NCBI GenBank assembly: GCA_964473255.1
Contig: CAYYOT010000004.1
Coordinates: forward strand, 84,502 to 148,501
DNA length: 64,000 bases
Reading direction: 5' to 3'
Source of the DNA: Kuafuiihalomonas sp964473255
Lineage (GTDB): Bacteria; Myxococcota; Kuafuiibacteriia; Kuafuiibacteriales; Kuafuiibacteriaceae
The notes beneath the pieces are model-generated. The model searched no databases and had not been told where the DNA came from. It saw nothing but the letters and a program-made list of their open reading frames with translations. Each line of letters begins with the position of its first letter. The first letter of the stretch is position 1. A program made the position numbers and the translations under genes. Positions 8,565 through 15,771 of the stretch are shown here, one piece after another.

Positions 8565-8933
8565 ATGAGAGCACTCCTTGCCCTCGGATGCGTGGCCTTC
8601 GCCTTTGCGGCCTGCTCGGAGTCGGACGTCGGCCGGTGCTGTGAGGTCTTGATCCAGAACGGCGAAGACCTGCTGCCCGTTTCCGAGGAGATCTCGCCGG
8701 GGAAGTTCATCAACGACGTCTCGCGCGACCCCGCATTCGACTGTGAGAGCCTGACGTGCGTGGCGTTCTTGGGATCCGAGGCCTACTGCACCGCGGCGTG
8801 CAGCAGCGACGAGGACTGCCCGGGAGGCTTCGTTTGCGTCTCGGTGCTGCAGAGCGACCCTCCGCCCGGAAGCTCGATCACCGCGGAGGACATGTTCTGC
8901 GTCCGGGACGAGTTTCGCGCGAGCTGCGATTAG
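8565..8933 (+). CDS. Cys-rich lipoprotein, CglC-like
   Basis: 122 residues from the ATG at 8565, which has GGAG four bases upstream; a GTG at 8547 is in frame but poorer. A short lipoprotein signal ends at lipobox FAA-C. The mature part has paired cysteines in the order CC, C--L-CV, YC--AC, C--GF-C, C and C, typical of disulfide-rich secreted myxobacterial lipoproteins. The layout (S-DVG--C near the lipid anchor, a middle FDCESLTCV, then YCTAACSSDEDCPGGFVC) resembles gliding lipoprotein CglC from memory. It is divergent from the barrel/gltC operon across 118 bp, so the two may share regulation. Assignment to CglC is tentative; a secreted Cys-rich lipoprotein is secure. Confidence 0.6.
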   Translation: MRALLALGCVAFAFAACSESDVGRCCEVLIQNGEDLLPVSEEISPGKFINDVSRDPAFDCESLTCVAFLGSEAYCTAACSSDEDCPGGFVCVSVLQSDPPPGSSITAEDMFCVRDEFRASCD

Positions 8934-8959
8934 CGCAAGCCACGAAAACGCTTGGACAT

Positions 8960-9385
8960 TCAGCGCGGGGGGATCGTTCGAGCGACCTGGTCGCGAAGGT
9001 CGACGTTGCCCTTACCCGCAGCGCTGCACACGTCGGCCGGTCGACTGCATTCCATGTAGGAGCCGAGGAACATCTTGCAGCCCTGCGGGTCGAGGCGCGC
9101 CAAGATCCGGACCCCGATGGTCGCGGCCTCCACCCGGGCTTCGGCCTTTTGACCCTCGGCCTCCAAACGACACGCCGGACTGAAGGCCTGCAACCAGGCC
9201 TGCACAGCGAGCTCCTCTCCGTCGAGGTCCTCGGGTACCGATCCGTCGGGAGCCGCCCGGCGGTTCGTCGTCAGATAGCTTCGCACGGCCCGGCTCCAAG
9301 CCGACTGACAGTCCGCTTCGCTTCGCGCCTGGGCTACGCCCATGGACGAGATGAGGACCAACAGCGCGAGCCCCGACCGCAGCAT
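8960..9385 (-). CDS. secreted protein of unknown function
   Basis: 141 residues starting with a signal peptide (MLRSGLALLVLISSMGVAQA). The mature domain is helical and contains four cysteines (DCQSAW, SPACRL, QGCKMF, MECSRP with DVCSAAG nearby), suggesting disulfides. No family is recognised. It converges on the CglC-like gene with only 26 bp between stops and lies 65 bp downstream of the SDR gene on the same strand. No enzymatic motif was seen. Coding status is supported by the signal peptide and by frame-consistent GC-rich third positions; function is unknown. Confidence 0.6.
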   Translation of the reverse strand: MLRSGLALLVLISSMGVAQARSEADCQSAWSRAVRSYLTTNRRAAPDGSVPEDLDGEELAVQAWLQAFSPACRLEAEGQKAEARVEAATIGVRILARLDPQGCKMFLGSYMECSRPADVCSAAGKGNVDLRDQVARTIPPR

Positions 9386-9450
9386 GAGCTACGTGTTACC
9401 CTTCATCGGAGAGGGCTTCAAGAAGTTGGCCCTTAGGCACAACGGGCTCA

Positions 9451-10368
9451 TCACGGTCCATCGACGGAGCGGACGGTGCCCAGCAGGTCTTTTTCGGGGA
9501 CGAAGCCGAGTTCTCGGCGGGCCGCCGAGCCGTCGACGATACAGTGGTACTGGATATGCCGGAGCTCTGCCGTGGGAAAGCCGGTCATGCCGAGACGAAA
9601 GCCCCCGGCCAAAAGTGACTTGGCGAGCGGCCCCGGGAGGCTTCGGGGTCGTCGCCCCAAGACCTCCAAGATACGTGAAAGTGGCGCCTCCCCCGGTCCT
9701 ACGACGTTGAACACCCCGCGAGCGTCGGTCTGCACCGCGCGGACGAGAACGCGAACGACGTCCTCTTCGTGGATCAGCTGAACCATGGGATCGAAGCCCA
9801 TGATCGTCCACGGACGCTCCAGCCGCAGGTAGAGTGTAGGGGCATTCCTTACGCGCGGTCCGACGATGTGAACCGGCCGGAGCAGGACGGTTCCGATCTG
9901 TGGCTGTCGGTAGAAGAAGCTCTGGACGATGTTGTCGACGGCGACCAGGTCTCGCACGTCGGCATCGTGCTCGGCGCCGAGGAGCGGAGCGTCCTCGGTC
10001 AGAAACTGTGAGTTGTCGGGGTCCGGCCCATAGATGTTCGCGCTGGACAGCATCACGAATCGGCCGACTCCATAGCGAGCGGCCAGCTCGAGGAGCCGCT
10101 GTGTCCCGATCACGTTGTACCGATACTGTCGAACGCGATTCCGCGGGTCGTGCTTGATGCCCAGATGGACGACGGCATCGATTCGACGCTGACGGAAGAC
10201 TTCCTCCATGGAGCGCCAGCGCAGGTCACCCTGAATATGGGTCACGTCCTTGGGTAGCCCGTGGATGCTCCGACGATCGACGGCGATCACGTCATGGTCG
10301 CGGTGGAGTTGCTGGACCAGCAACCGGCCCAGGTTCCCGGCAGCTCCGGTCGTCAAGACGACGCTCAC
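9451..10368 (-). CDS. extended SDR / NAD-dependent epimerase-like protein with altered active site
   Basis: 305 residues. The N-terminal Rossmann motif is TTGAAGNLGR (GxxGxxG), followed by an acidic residue at the end of strand 2 (VIAVDRRS) and a DAVVHLG motif as in extended SDR epimerases. MLSSANIYGPDP supplies the catalytic Ser region, but where the YxxxK pair is expected the sequence reads DLVAVDNIVQ, so both Tyr and Lys appear lost. It may bind nucleotide without classic epimerase chemistry. The start overlaps the stop of the acyltransferase upstream by 4 bp, suggesting a two-gene lipid or sugar module. The substrate is unknown. Confidence 0.78.
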   Translation of the reverse strand: MSVVLTTGAAGNLGRLLVQQLHRDHDVIAVDRRSIHGLPKDVTHIQGDLRWRSMEEVFRQRRIDAVVHLGIKHDPRNRVRQYRYNVIGTQRLLELAARYGVGRFVMLSSANIYGPDPDNSQFLTEDAPLLGAEHDADVRDLVAVDNIVQSFFYRQPQIGTVLLRPVHIVGPRVRNAPTLYLRLERPWTIMGFDPMVQLIHEEDVVRVLVRAVQTDARGVFNVVGPGEAPLSRILEVLGRRPRSLPGPLAKSLLAGGFRLGMTGFPTAELRHIQYHCIVDGSAARRELGFVPEKDLLGTVRSVDGP

Positions 10369-11207
10369 CGGAAGATCCCCTGGCGCTCGACGAGTCCGCG
10401 GTCGAGAAGGCTCGCGATCCGGTCGCGGACCACGTCGATCTTCGTACGGATCACCTGGTCGTCTTCGTTGCCCTCACCCTCGAACCGAAGCGGCTCCCCG
10501 AAGTAGATGCGGTACCGCGTGGGCAGCGGCAACAAGCCGAGCGGGCCGAACCAGGGGAACGTGGGGGTAATCGGAAACGCGGGTGCCCCCACCATCCGGC
10601 CGATCCCCTCGAGGTTGGCGAGACTGGGGGCCTGCTCCTCGGCCCCCACCACCGCGACGGGAACGATGGGTGCGCCAGCCTGAAGCGCGAGGCGCATGAA
10701 TCCCGACCCGAATCGAGCCAGCTGGTAGCGCCTCGAGAAGGGCTTCGATAGGCCCCGGACGCCCTCGGGAAAGACGAGGATGGCCTCCTCGTTACGCAGG
10801 AGGCGCAGGCAGTTCTCGGGCGTCCCCACGACTTGGCCAAGCCGCGCCATGAGAACCGAAACGAAGGGCAGCCGCGGGACCCAGCGCTCGATCATGGAGC
10901 GCGGGACCCGCGGCGGGTCGCGCTCCATGAGCATGGCGCCGGCGATCATCAGTCCGTCGAAGGGGAGCTGGCCCGAATGGTTCGAGCAGAGCAGAACCCG
11001 CCCCTCGGGGACGTTCTCGATCCCTTCGGTGAGCACGCGAAAGTACCGCGTGTAGAGCCAACCCACCCAGCGGGCGGCCCTGCGGATCGCCTCCGGGTCG
11101 TAGCCGAAGGGATCCACGCCGAACGGTCCCACGTCGGTCGAGAGCTTTCGCAGGCGACCGATCGCTTCCTCTACGTCCACCGGGGGCGAGCGGTCCTTGG
11201 CAGCCAT
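10365..11207 (-). CDS. PlsC-type acyltransferase (lysophospholipid acyltransferase family)
   Basis: 280 residues. The acyltransferase core begins near residue 70 with a hydrophobic strand and block I SNHSGQLPFDG, then block III ILVFPEGVRG and a block IV-like APIVPVAVVG. The usual PlsC block I is NHX4D; here the His-Asp spacing is six residues (H-SGQLPF-D), a variant I recall from a myxobacterial subgroup. The likely reaction is acyl transfer to a glycerolipid or related acceptor at the inner membrane. Translation is coupled to the SDR gene (4 bp overlap), and the start lies 32 bp from the divergent FHA-sigma54 activator at 11240, so that regulator may control it. Substrate is not predictable. 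Confidence 0.82.
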   Translation of the reverse strand: MAAKDRSPPVDVEEAIGRLRKLSTDVGPFGVDPFGYDPEAIRRAARWVGWLYTRYFRVLTEGIENVPEGRVLLCSNHSGQLPFDGLMIAGAMLMERDPPRVPRSMIERWVPRLPFVSVLMARLGQVVGTPENCLRLLRNEEAILVFPEGVRGLSKPFSRRYQLARFGSGFMRLALQAGAPIVPVAVVGAEEQAPSLANLEGIGRMVGAPAFPITPTFPWFGPLGLLPLPTRYRIYFGEPLRFEGEGNEDDQVIRTKIDVVRDRIASLLDRGLVERQGIFR

Positions 11208-11239
11208 GGACGAGGACTGTAATCGCGACCGAGGCCGGT

Positions 11240-12604
11240 GTGGTAGCGTCGAAGGGCGTGGAAGGTCCCAAGACGACGTACGTGGGCAGCGAGATCCATC
11301 TCGACCGCCCGAAACTGATCGTCCTGAGTGGCCCGCAGAAGGGCCGAGAGGTGTCGCTCGACCGGCTACGTCTCACTCTGGGGTCGGCTTCCGACAACGA
11401 CGTGGTGCTCGAGGGCCTGGCTCCGGTCCACGCCGAGCTCTCGGTGGAGGCCGCTGGGCTGCTCTTTCAGGATCGCTCGGGCGGACGCTCGAAGGTCAAC
11501 GGCTCGGCGATCCACGAGGCGGTCCTCGGACCCGGAGCAACTCTGGAACTCGGCGACGTCGAGATGAAGCTTCAGGACGCGCAGAATGCGCTCGCGGTCC
11601 TGCCCTCCTCGCGAGACCAGTTCGGGGACGCTCGCGGCCGGTCGCTCGCCATGCGAGAAATCTTCGGTGTGCTCGAGGCCATCGCGCCGACCCAGGCCAC
11701 GGTGCTCCTCATGGGGGAGACGGGCACCGGAAAAGACGTCCTCGCCCGGGGCATCCACACCTGCTCGGACCGGAGCGGCGAAAGCATGCAGACGCTGGAC
11801 TGCGGGGCCATCGCGCCGAGCCTCATCGAGAGCGAGCTCTTCGGATACGAGCGGGGCGCGTTCACCGGAGCCGAAGAGCAGCACATCGGGGCGTTCGAGC
11901 GCGCGAATGGAGGAACGTTGTTCCTCGACGAGATCGGAGAACTCCGGTTGGACGTTCAGCCGAAACTGCTTCGAGCGTTGGACGAACAGGAGATCCAGCG
12001 CGTCGGCGGGAGCCAAACCGTGCGTGTCGACGTCCGCGTCGTCGCTGCCACGAAGCGCGACCTCCTCGAAGAAGTGAAGCGCGGCCGCTTCCGCGAGGAT
12101 CTGTGGTTTCGGCTGGCGGTCGTCCCGCTGACACTGCCCCCGCTGCGGCTTCGCCGAGAGGACATCCCTGCCCTGGTGGACACGTTCGTCCAGCGCTTTC
12201 GCGCACAGCACCCCGAATCTCGCGGAACGATCTCACCGGAAGAGGTGTCTCGGCTTCAGGCCCATGACTGGCCCGGCAATGTCCGTGAGCTGAAGAACAC
12301 CGTGGAGCGCGGCCTGTGGATGGCGCAGACGGGTGACGGTGAAGTGCGGTTCCTGCTGCCGAGCCTGCAGCCGCAGGGGCTCGAGGCAGCCACCCCAGCG
12401 GACCACTTCGATCCCGGTCGGTCCTTCTCCGAGCACAAGCAAGCATGGGAAGAGGACTTCGAGCGTTCTTTCCTTCCCTGGCTCCTGGCTCGGGCGGACG
12501 GGAGCCTCTCCAAAGCAGCGCGGCTCGCGTCCATGGACCGCAAGCATTTGCGGAACCTCCTTCGCCGGCACGGCTTGCGCGACGACGCGGATGGGAGCGG
12601 TTGA
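11240..12604 (+). CDS. FHA-domain sigma54-dependent transcriptional activator
   Basis: 454 residues. The GTG start at 11240 has GAGG five bases upstream. A forkhead-associated domain covers about residues 25-110 (GSASDNDVVL, HAEL, SKVNG). The AAA+ sigma54-interaction domain covers about 130-365, with Walker A GETGTGKD (159-166), an intact GAFTGA loop that contacts sigma54 (206-211) and Walker B LFLDE (227-231). A Fis-type helix-turn-helix ends the protein (SKAARLASMDRKHLRNLLRR). FHA replaces the usual response-regulator receiver, so activity is probably switched by Ser/Thr-kinase phosphorylation, a common myxobacterial layout. Hanks-type kinases lie at 15772 and 46922; whether either is its partner is inference. 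Confidence 0.92.
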   Translation: MVASKGVEGPKTTYVGSEIHLDRPKLIVLSGPQKGREVSLDRLRLTLGSASDNDVVLEGLAPVHAELSVEAAGLLFQDRSGGRSKVNGSAIHEAVLGPGATLELGDVEMKLQDAQNALAVLPSSRDQFGDARGRSLAMREIFGVLEAIAPTQATVLLMGETGTGKDVLARGIHTCSDRSGESMQTLDCGAIAPSLIESELFGYERGAFTGAEEQHIGAFERANGGTLFLDEIGELRLDVQPKLLRALDEQEIQRVGGSQTVRVDVRVVAATKRDLLEEVKRGRFREDLWFRLAVVPLTLPPLRLRREDIPALVDTFVQRFRAQHPESRGTISPEEVSRLQAHDWPGNVRELKNTVERGLWMAQTGDGEVRFLLPSLQPQGLEAATPADHFDPGRSFSEHKQAWEEDFERSFLPWLLARADGSLSKAARLASMDRKHLRNLLRRHGLRDDADGSG

Positions 12605-12644
12605 CCGCATCGTCGGCGTCGGTTGAGCTTCCGCCACGACGCCG

Positions 12645-13955
12645 ATGGCGCTCCTGTACATGAGCATGGCGGGCGAGGGCCGCGGCCACGCCACGCGGAT
12701 GCGAGCTCTCGTGGAAGCGCTCCGCTCCCGGCACCGCATCCGCCTGTTCGCTCCTGGAGCTGCCTACGACCTGCTCTCTCCGGCGTACCGCGACACCGAA
12801 GTGCAGGTCACTCCGATTCCCGGACTGCCCAACGTCTACTCTTCGGAGCGGGAGCTCAACTATGCGGCTACACTCCGAAAGTCGGCTCACTTCTTTCGGC
12901 GGCTCCCCAGCGTGCTGCGGCGGCTCCAGACCGAGTTTTCTCGGGAGCGTCCCGACCTGGTCGTCTGCGACTTCGAGCCCGTGCTCCCGCGCGCCGCGGA
13001 TCGATGCCGCGTGCCGTGTATGGTCGTCGATCATCAGCACTTTCTCATCGTGAGCGATCTCTCGGAGCTGCCGCTCCGGCTGAGATTCCACGCCACCACG
13101 CTCGGTTGGGTCGTCCGCTTCATCTACCGACGTCCGCGGACGGTGGTCCTGTCCTCGTTCCACACGGCGCCCCTCAAGCCCGGGACCCGCTCGGTTCGTC
13201 AGGTTGGCCCCTTCCTGCGACCGAGCGTCCTGCGCGCTCGCCCTGGGCCGGGTCGGCATCTGCTGGTGTATCTGCGGAGATTTGCTCCACCGAAGCTCTT
13301 GGAGGGACTGTTCCGATTGGGCCGACCAACCATCATCTATGGACTCGGCGCGCTCCCTGCCGAAGGGAGCCTGACCTTCAAGGACGTGGAAGAGGATGCG
13401 TTCGTGGCCGATCTCGCGAGCGCCCAAGCTCTGATCACCACCGCCGGCAATCAGATCGTGGGCGAAGCCATGTACCTGGAGAAGCCGGTGCTCGCCATGC
13501 CGGAGGCCAACAACTTCGAGCAAGCGATCAATGCGCATTTCCTCGTCGAGAGCGGGGCCGGTATCGCCGTCCCCCTGGAGGAGTGTGGCTTCGAGCAGCT
13601 CGTCGATTTCGTCGCTCGTCTGTCCCAGTTTCGCGCCCTACCGCGAACGACACGTTCGAACGGAACGCCCGACGCGGTGGAAGCCATCGAGGGTGAGCTC
13701 GCGCGGCTGGACGGGCCGCCTCCCGCGAAGGGCGAAGCCGCTCAGCGGACGACGATGTCGGCGCGTTCGAACGACACGGTTCCGTTGACGACCCCGAAAG
13801 CCACCCCGCCCGCCCGAGGAGCGGGCGTTTCGCAAAGCTGCTCCTCGGAGCCGTCGGCGCCGAGGTCGAGCGTGACGCGCGTCCCGCCCGCCGAGCGGCG
13901 AATGCGAACCTCGATCGGTCCCGCTTCCCCGAGTTCCGGCAGCAAGACTGGTTGA
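12645..13955 (+). CDS. glycosyltransferase, GT-B fold, UDP-sugar type (MJ1255/VC2487-like)
   Basis: The start MALLYMSMAGEGRGHATRM gives the glycine-rich GxGRGH N-terminal loop of MurG-like and MJ1255/VC2487-family transferases. The C-terminal half has ALITTAGNQIVGEAMYLEKPVLAMP, the nucleotide-sugar binding region (GG/GN--VGEA---KPVL--P). Family members end about where residue 365 falls here (ELARLDGPPPAK); the open frame continues another 70 codons to 13955. That extra piece is entirely antisense to the 3' end of the convergent lipoprotein gene and has the Ser/Arg/Pro composition of antisense frames, so the extension is probably a by-product of a missing stop. The acceptor is unknown. It follows the sigma54 activator by 40 bp. 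Confidence 0.8.
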   Translation: MALLYMSMAGEGRGHATRMRALVEALRSRHRIRLFAPGAAYDLLSPAYRDTEVQVTPIPGLPNVYSSERELNYAATLRKSAHFFRRLPSVLRRLQTEFSRERPDLVVCDFEPVLPRAADRCRVPCMVVDHQHFLIVSDLSELPLRLRFHATTLGWVVRFIYRRPRTVVLSSFHTAPLKPGTRSVRQVGPFLRPSVLRARPGPGRHLLVYLRRFAPPKLLEGLFRLGRPTIIYGLGALPAEGSLTFKDVEEDAFVADLASAQALITTAGNQIVGEAMYLEKPVLAMPEANNFEQAINAHFLVESGAGIAVPLEECGFEQLVDFVARLSQFRALPRTTRSNGTPDAVEAIEGELARLDGPPPAKGEAAQRTTMSARSNDTVPLTTPKATPPARGAGVSQSCSSEPSAPRSSVTRVPPAERRMRTSIGPASPSSGSKTG

Positions 13956-15688
13956 CAAACGATCCGCGATCCGCCGCGACGAAGAGGCGAACGGACGACC
14001 TGGGGAGCCGTCTGCAGCACGTAGTGGTCGTAGTCGCCGGAGGCGAGCCCGAAGACCAGCGAGGGTCGCGCGGCTCCGTCCTCCCGGCGGTACGTCACGG
14101 TCAGATCGAAATCGACGACGCTGCCGACGAGGAACGTCACCAGTTCGCCGGGTACGGGGTCGAGGGCGAAGCCCCTCGGTCCTTCGACGACGAGTCGACC
14201 TTGGTCGAACGAAGCCGCCCCAGGACGCTGAGGAATCAGGCCCGACGGTAGACCCTCGCTCGGTTCACGGATGCCCGGGGCCGTCCGCGCGAGAACCCCG
14301 CTGGGTCCCGAGTGAAAGCTCCAAACGCTTCCGTCCTCGCCCTCCAGGTATGCGAGCCCCGGGGCGAGCGTGGCTCCCACCAAAGCGCCGACCTCCGCGG
14401 GAGGGCGCGGGACCGTCTGCAGCGCCTGGGGCAAGAGTCGAATCCACGTGAGGTCTTGGTCGGGCGTCGAAGGCACGAAGAGCAGACTGCCGTCCATCAA
14501 GTCCAGGAGCTCACCAGGCCCGGGCGCCGCCGCTGCACCGAGCGGATCTGCCGGGCGGAACGCTCCGGAAAGATCGGGGTCGAGCGACAGACCACTGATG
14601 AAGTCGATCGGTCCGTCCTGTCCGACACCGCCGGCAACGATGAGGGCGCCGGATGCGATCGCAGCCACGGCCAGGTCGGAGCGTCCGTCGTCGAAGACCG
14701 TCGTAACCGCGACCGCGCGACCGCTGCTGAAGTCGAAGACCGACACATCCTGAAGTCGGGCAGTCGTCGCGGTCGTCGCGCGACCACCGACGAACGCCGC
14801 CCGATTCCCGGCGATCGGCGCAGCGGCCGAGGCCCCACGGGGGCGATCCAGATTGCCGACGGGATCCACGCGCGCGGGCCGGATCGATGGGTCGGCGAGC
14901 TGGACCTCGGTCCGAGCGACGGTTTCCGTGGTGCCGCCTCCGACGACCACGTTCGCACCGGGAAGCGCAGCGACGGCTGCACCCGGTGGATAGTCACCCA
15001 CCCACGGTTCCTCATGGGGCAGCGGTCGGTCTGGCGCATACACGGCGATCAGATCGGCATCCACGAAGCCACCGCACGCCTCGCCCGTGCGTCCGCCGAG
15101 GACGGCAGCCGAGCCGTCGACCAGACTGACGCCACGCGCTCCGATACGGGCATCGCGCACCACCCCCCGGGGCGCCGGTGCGTCGACGATCCCGACCTCG
15201 ATCAGGTCTTTCCTCGGACAACCGTCGATTCCGACGCCCCCGCCGAAGACCACGCGATCTCCGACTCGGACGGCGTACCCTTCCCGACGCGGACCGATGC
15301 CCTCGCCGACGAGCGCCAATCGGCCCACGGAACTGAAGTAGATGGGAATGGGTCCCGCCGGCGGATCGCGAACGACATCCAGCTCCGGGCTGATCCCGGA
15401 GGCAACCACGCGGTCGTCCGAGTCGAGCCCAACGACGATCAGGCGGTCGAAGGTGGGAGCGAGAGTCGCGACCGAGACCGGACCCTGGTCCCAGGGCCAT
15501 CGTCCGAGATCGACCTGCTCTCCCTCGGCGATGGCCGAGACCTGCAGATCCGCGACACCGAAGAATGGGTCGGGATCGAGCGGACGCTGAAGTTCGAGCC
15601 GCAAATCGACCGAGCGCGAGCAGGCGAGCATGGCCCCGCCGGCAACGAGGGCGATCAAAGAGATGCGTGGGACCGCCATCATTGCCAT
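13742..15688 (-). CDS. kelch/beta-propeller lipoprotein with C-terminal sandwich domain
   Basis: 648 residues with a lipoprotein signal (SLIALVAGGAMLA-C). About residues 100-420 carry repeated strands with GG turns (VVFGGGVG, AVLGGRTG, VVVGGGTTE, AAFVGGRA, LIVAGGVG) like a kelch or galactose-oxidase propeller. The C-terminal 170 residues form a concanavalin/DUF1080-like sandwich (DYDHYVLQTAP, GPIEVRIRRSAGG, GGVAFGVVNGTVSFERADIVV). It is probably anchored in the outer membrane. It is divergent from the Ser/Thr kinase at 15772 across 83 bp and overlaps the glycosyltransferase 3' end by 214 bp. No catalytic residues are recognisable; a binding or adhesion role is inferred. Confidence 0.75.
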   Translation of the reverse strand: MAMMAVPRISLIALVAGGAMLACSRSVDLRLELQRPLDPDPFFGVADLQVSAIAEGEQVDLGRWPWDQGPVSVATLAPTFDRLIVVGLDSDDRVVASGISPELDVVRDPPAGPIPIYFSSVGRLALVGEGIGPRREGYAVRVGDRVVFGGGVGIDGCPRKDLIEVGIVDAPAPRGVVRDARIGARGVSLVDGSAAVLGGRTGEACGGFVDADLIAVYAPDRPLPHEEPWVGDYPPGAAVAALPGANVVVGGGTTETVARTEVQLADPSIRPARVDPVGNLDRPRGASAAAPIAGNRAAFVGGRATTATTARLQDVSVFDFSSGRAVAVTTVFDDGRSDLAVAAIASGALIVAGGVGQDGPIDFISGLSLDPDLSGAFRPADPLGAAAAPGPGELLDLMDGSLLFVPSTPDQDLTWIRLLPQALQTVPRPPAEVGALVGATLAPGLAYLEGEDGSVWSFHSGPSGVLARTAPGIREPSEGLPSGLIPQRPGAASFDQGRLVVEGPRGFALDPVPGELVTFLVGSVVDFDLTVTYRREDGAARPSLVFGLASGDYDHYVLQTAPQVVRSPLRRGGSRIVCQPVLLPELGEAGPIEVRIRRSAGGTRVTLDLGADGSEEQLCETPAPRAGGVAFGVVNGTVSFERADIVVR

Positions 15689-15693
15689 GTCCC

Positions 15694-15723
15694 CCAGCCC
15701 GAGGCATAGTTCCAGCCCGAGGC
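15694..15723. promoter_or_regulatory. 12-bp direct repeat in divergent promoter region
   Basis: The 12-mer CCAGCCCGAGGC occurs twice (15694-15705 and 15712-15723), with centres 18 bp apart, inside the 83-bp gap between the divergent kelch lipoprotein (start 15688) and kinase (start 15772). An operator for a dimeric regulator or a small tandem duplication are both possible; no promoter boxes were assigned. Confidence 0.35.
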
Positions 15724-15771
15724 GAGCAGCGGGGCGTCATGGATTGTCCCCGCTCGCGCGGCTGAGGCCAA

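Noticed and set aside
8934..8959. Small CAAGC/GCTTG stem after the CglC-like stop
   Set aside because: A 5-bp stem with a 9-base loop and no T-tract; too weak to call a terminator.
11862..13538. 558-codon open frame on the minus strand across the sigma54 activator and glycosyltransferase
   Set aside because: Fully antisense to two well-supported genes, rich in Arg/Ser/Pro, with no family motifs; a by-product of high GC at third positions.
14312..15709. 465-codon plus-strand open frame
   Set aside because: Antisense to the kelch-like lipoprotein with lipobox and propeller repeats.
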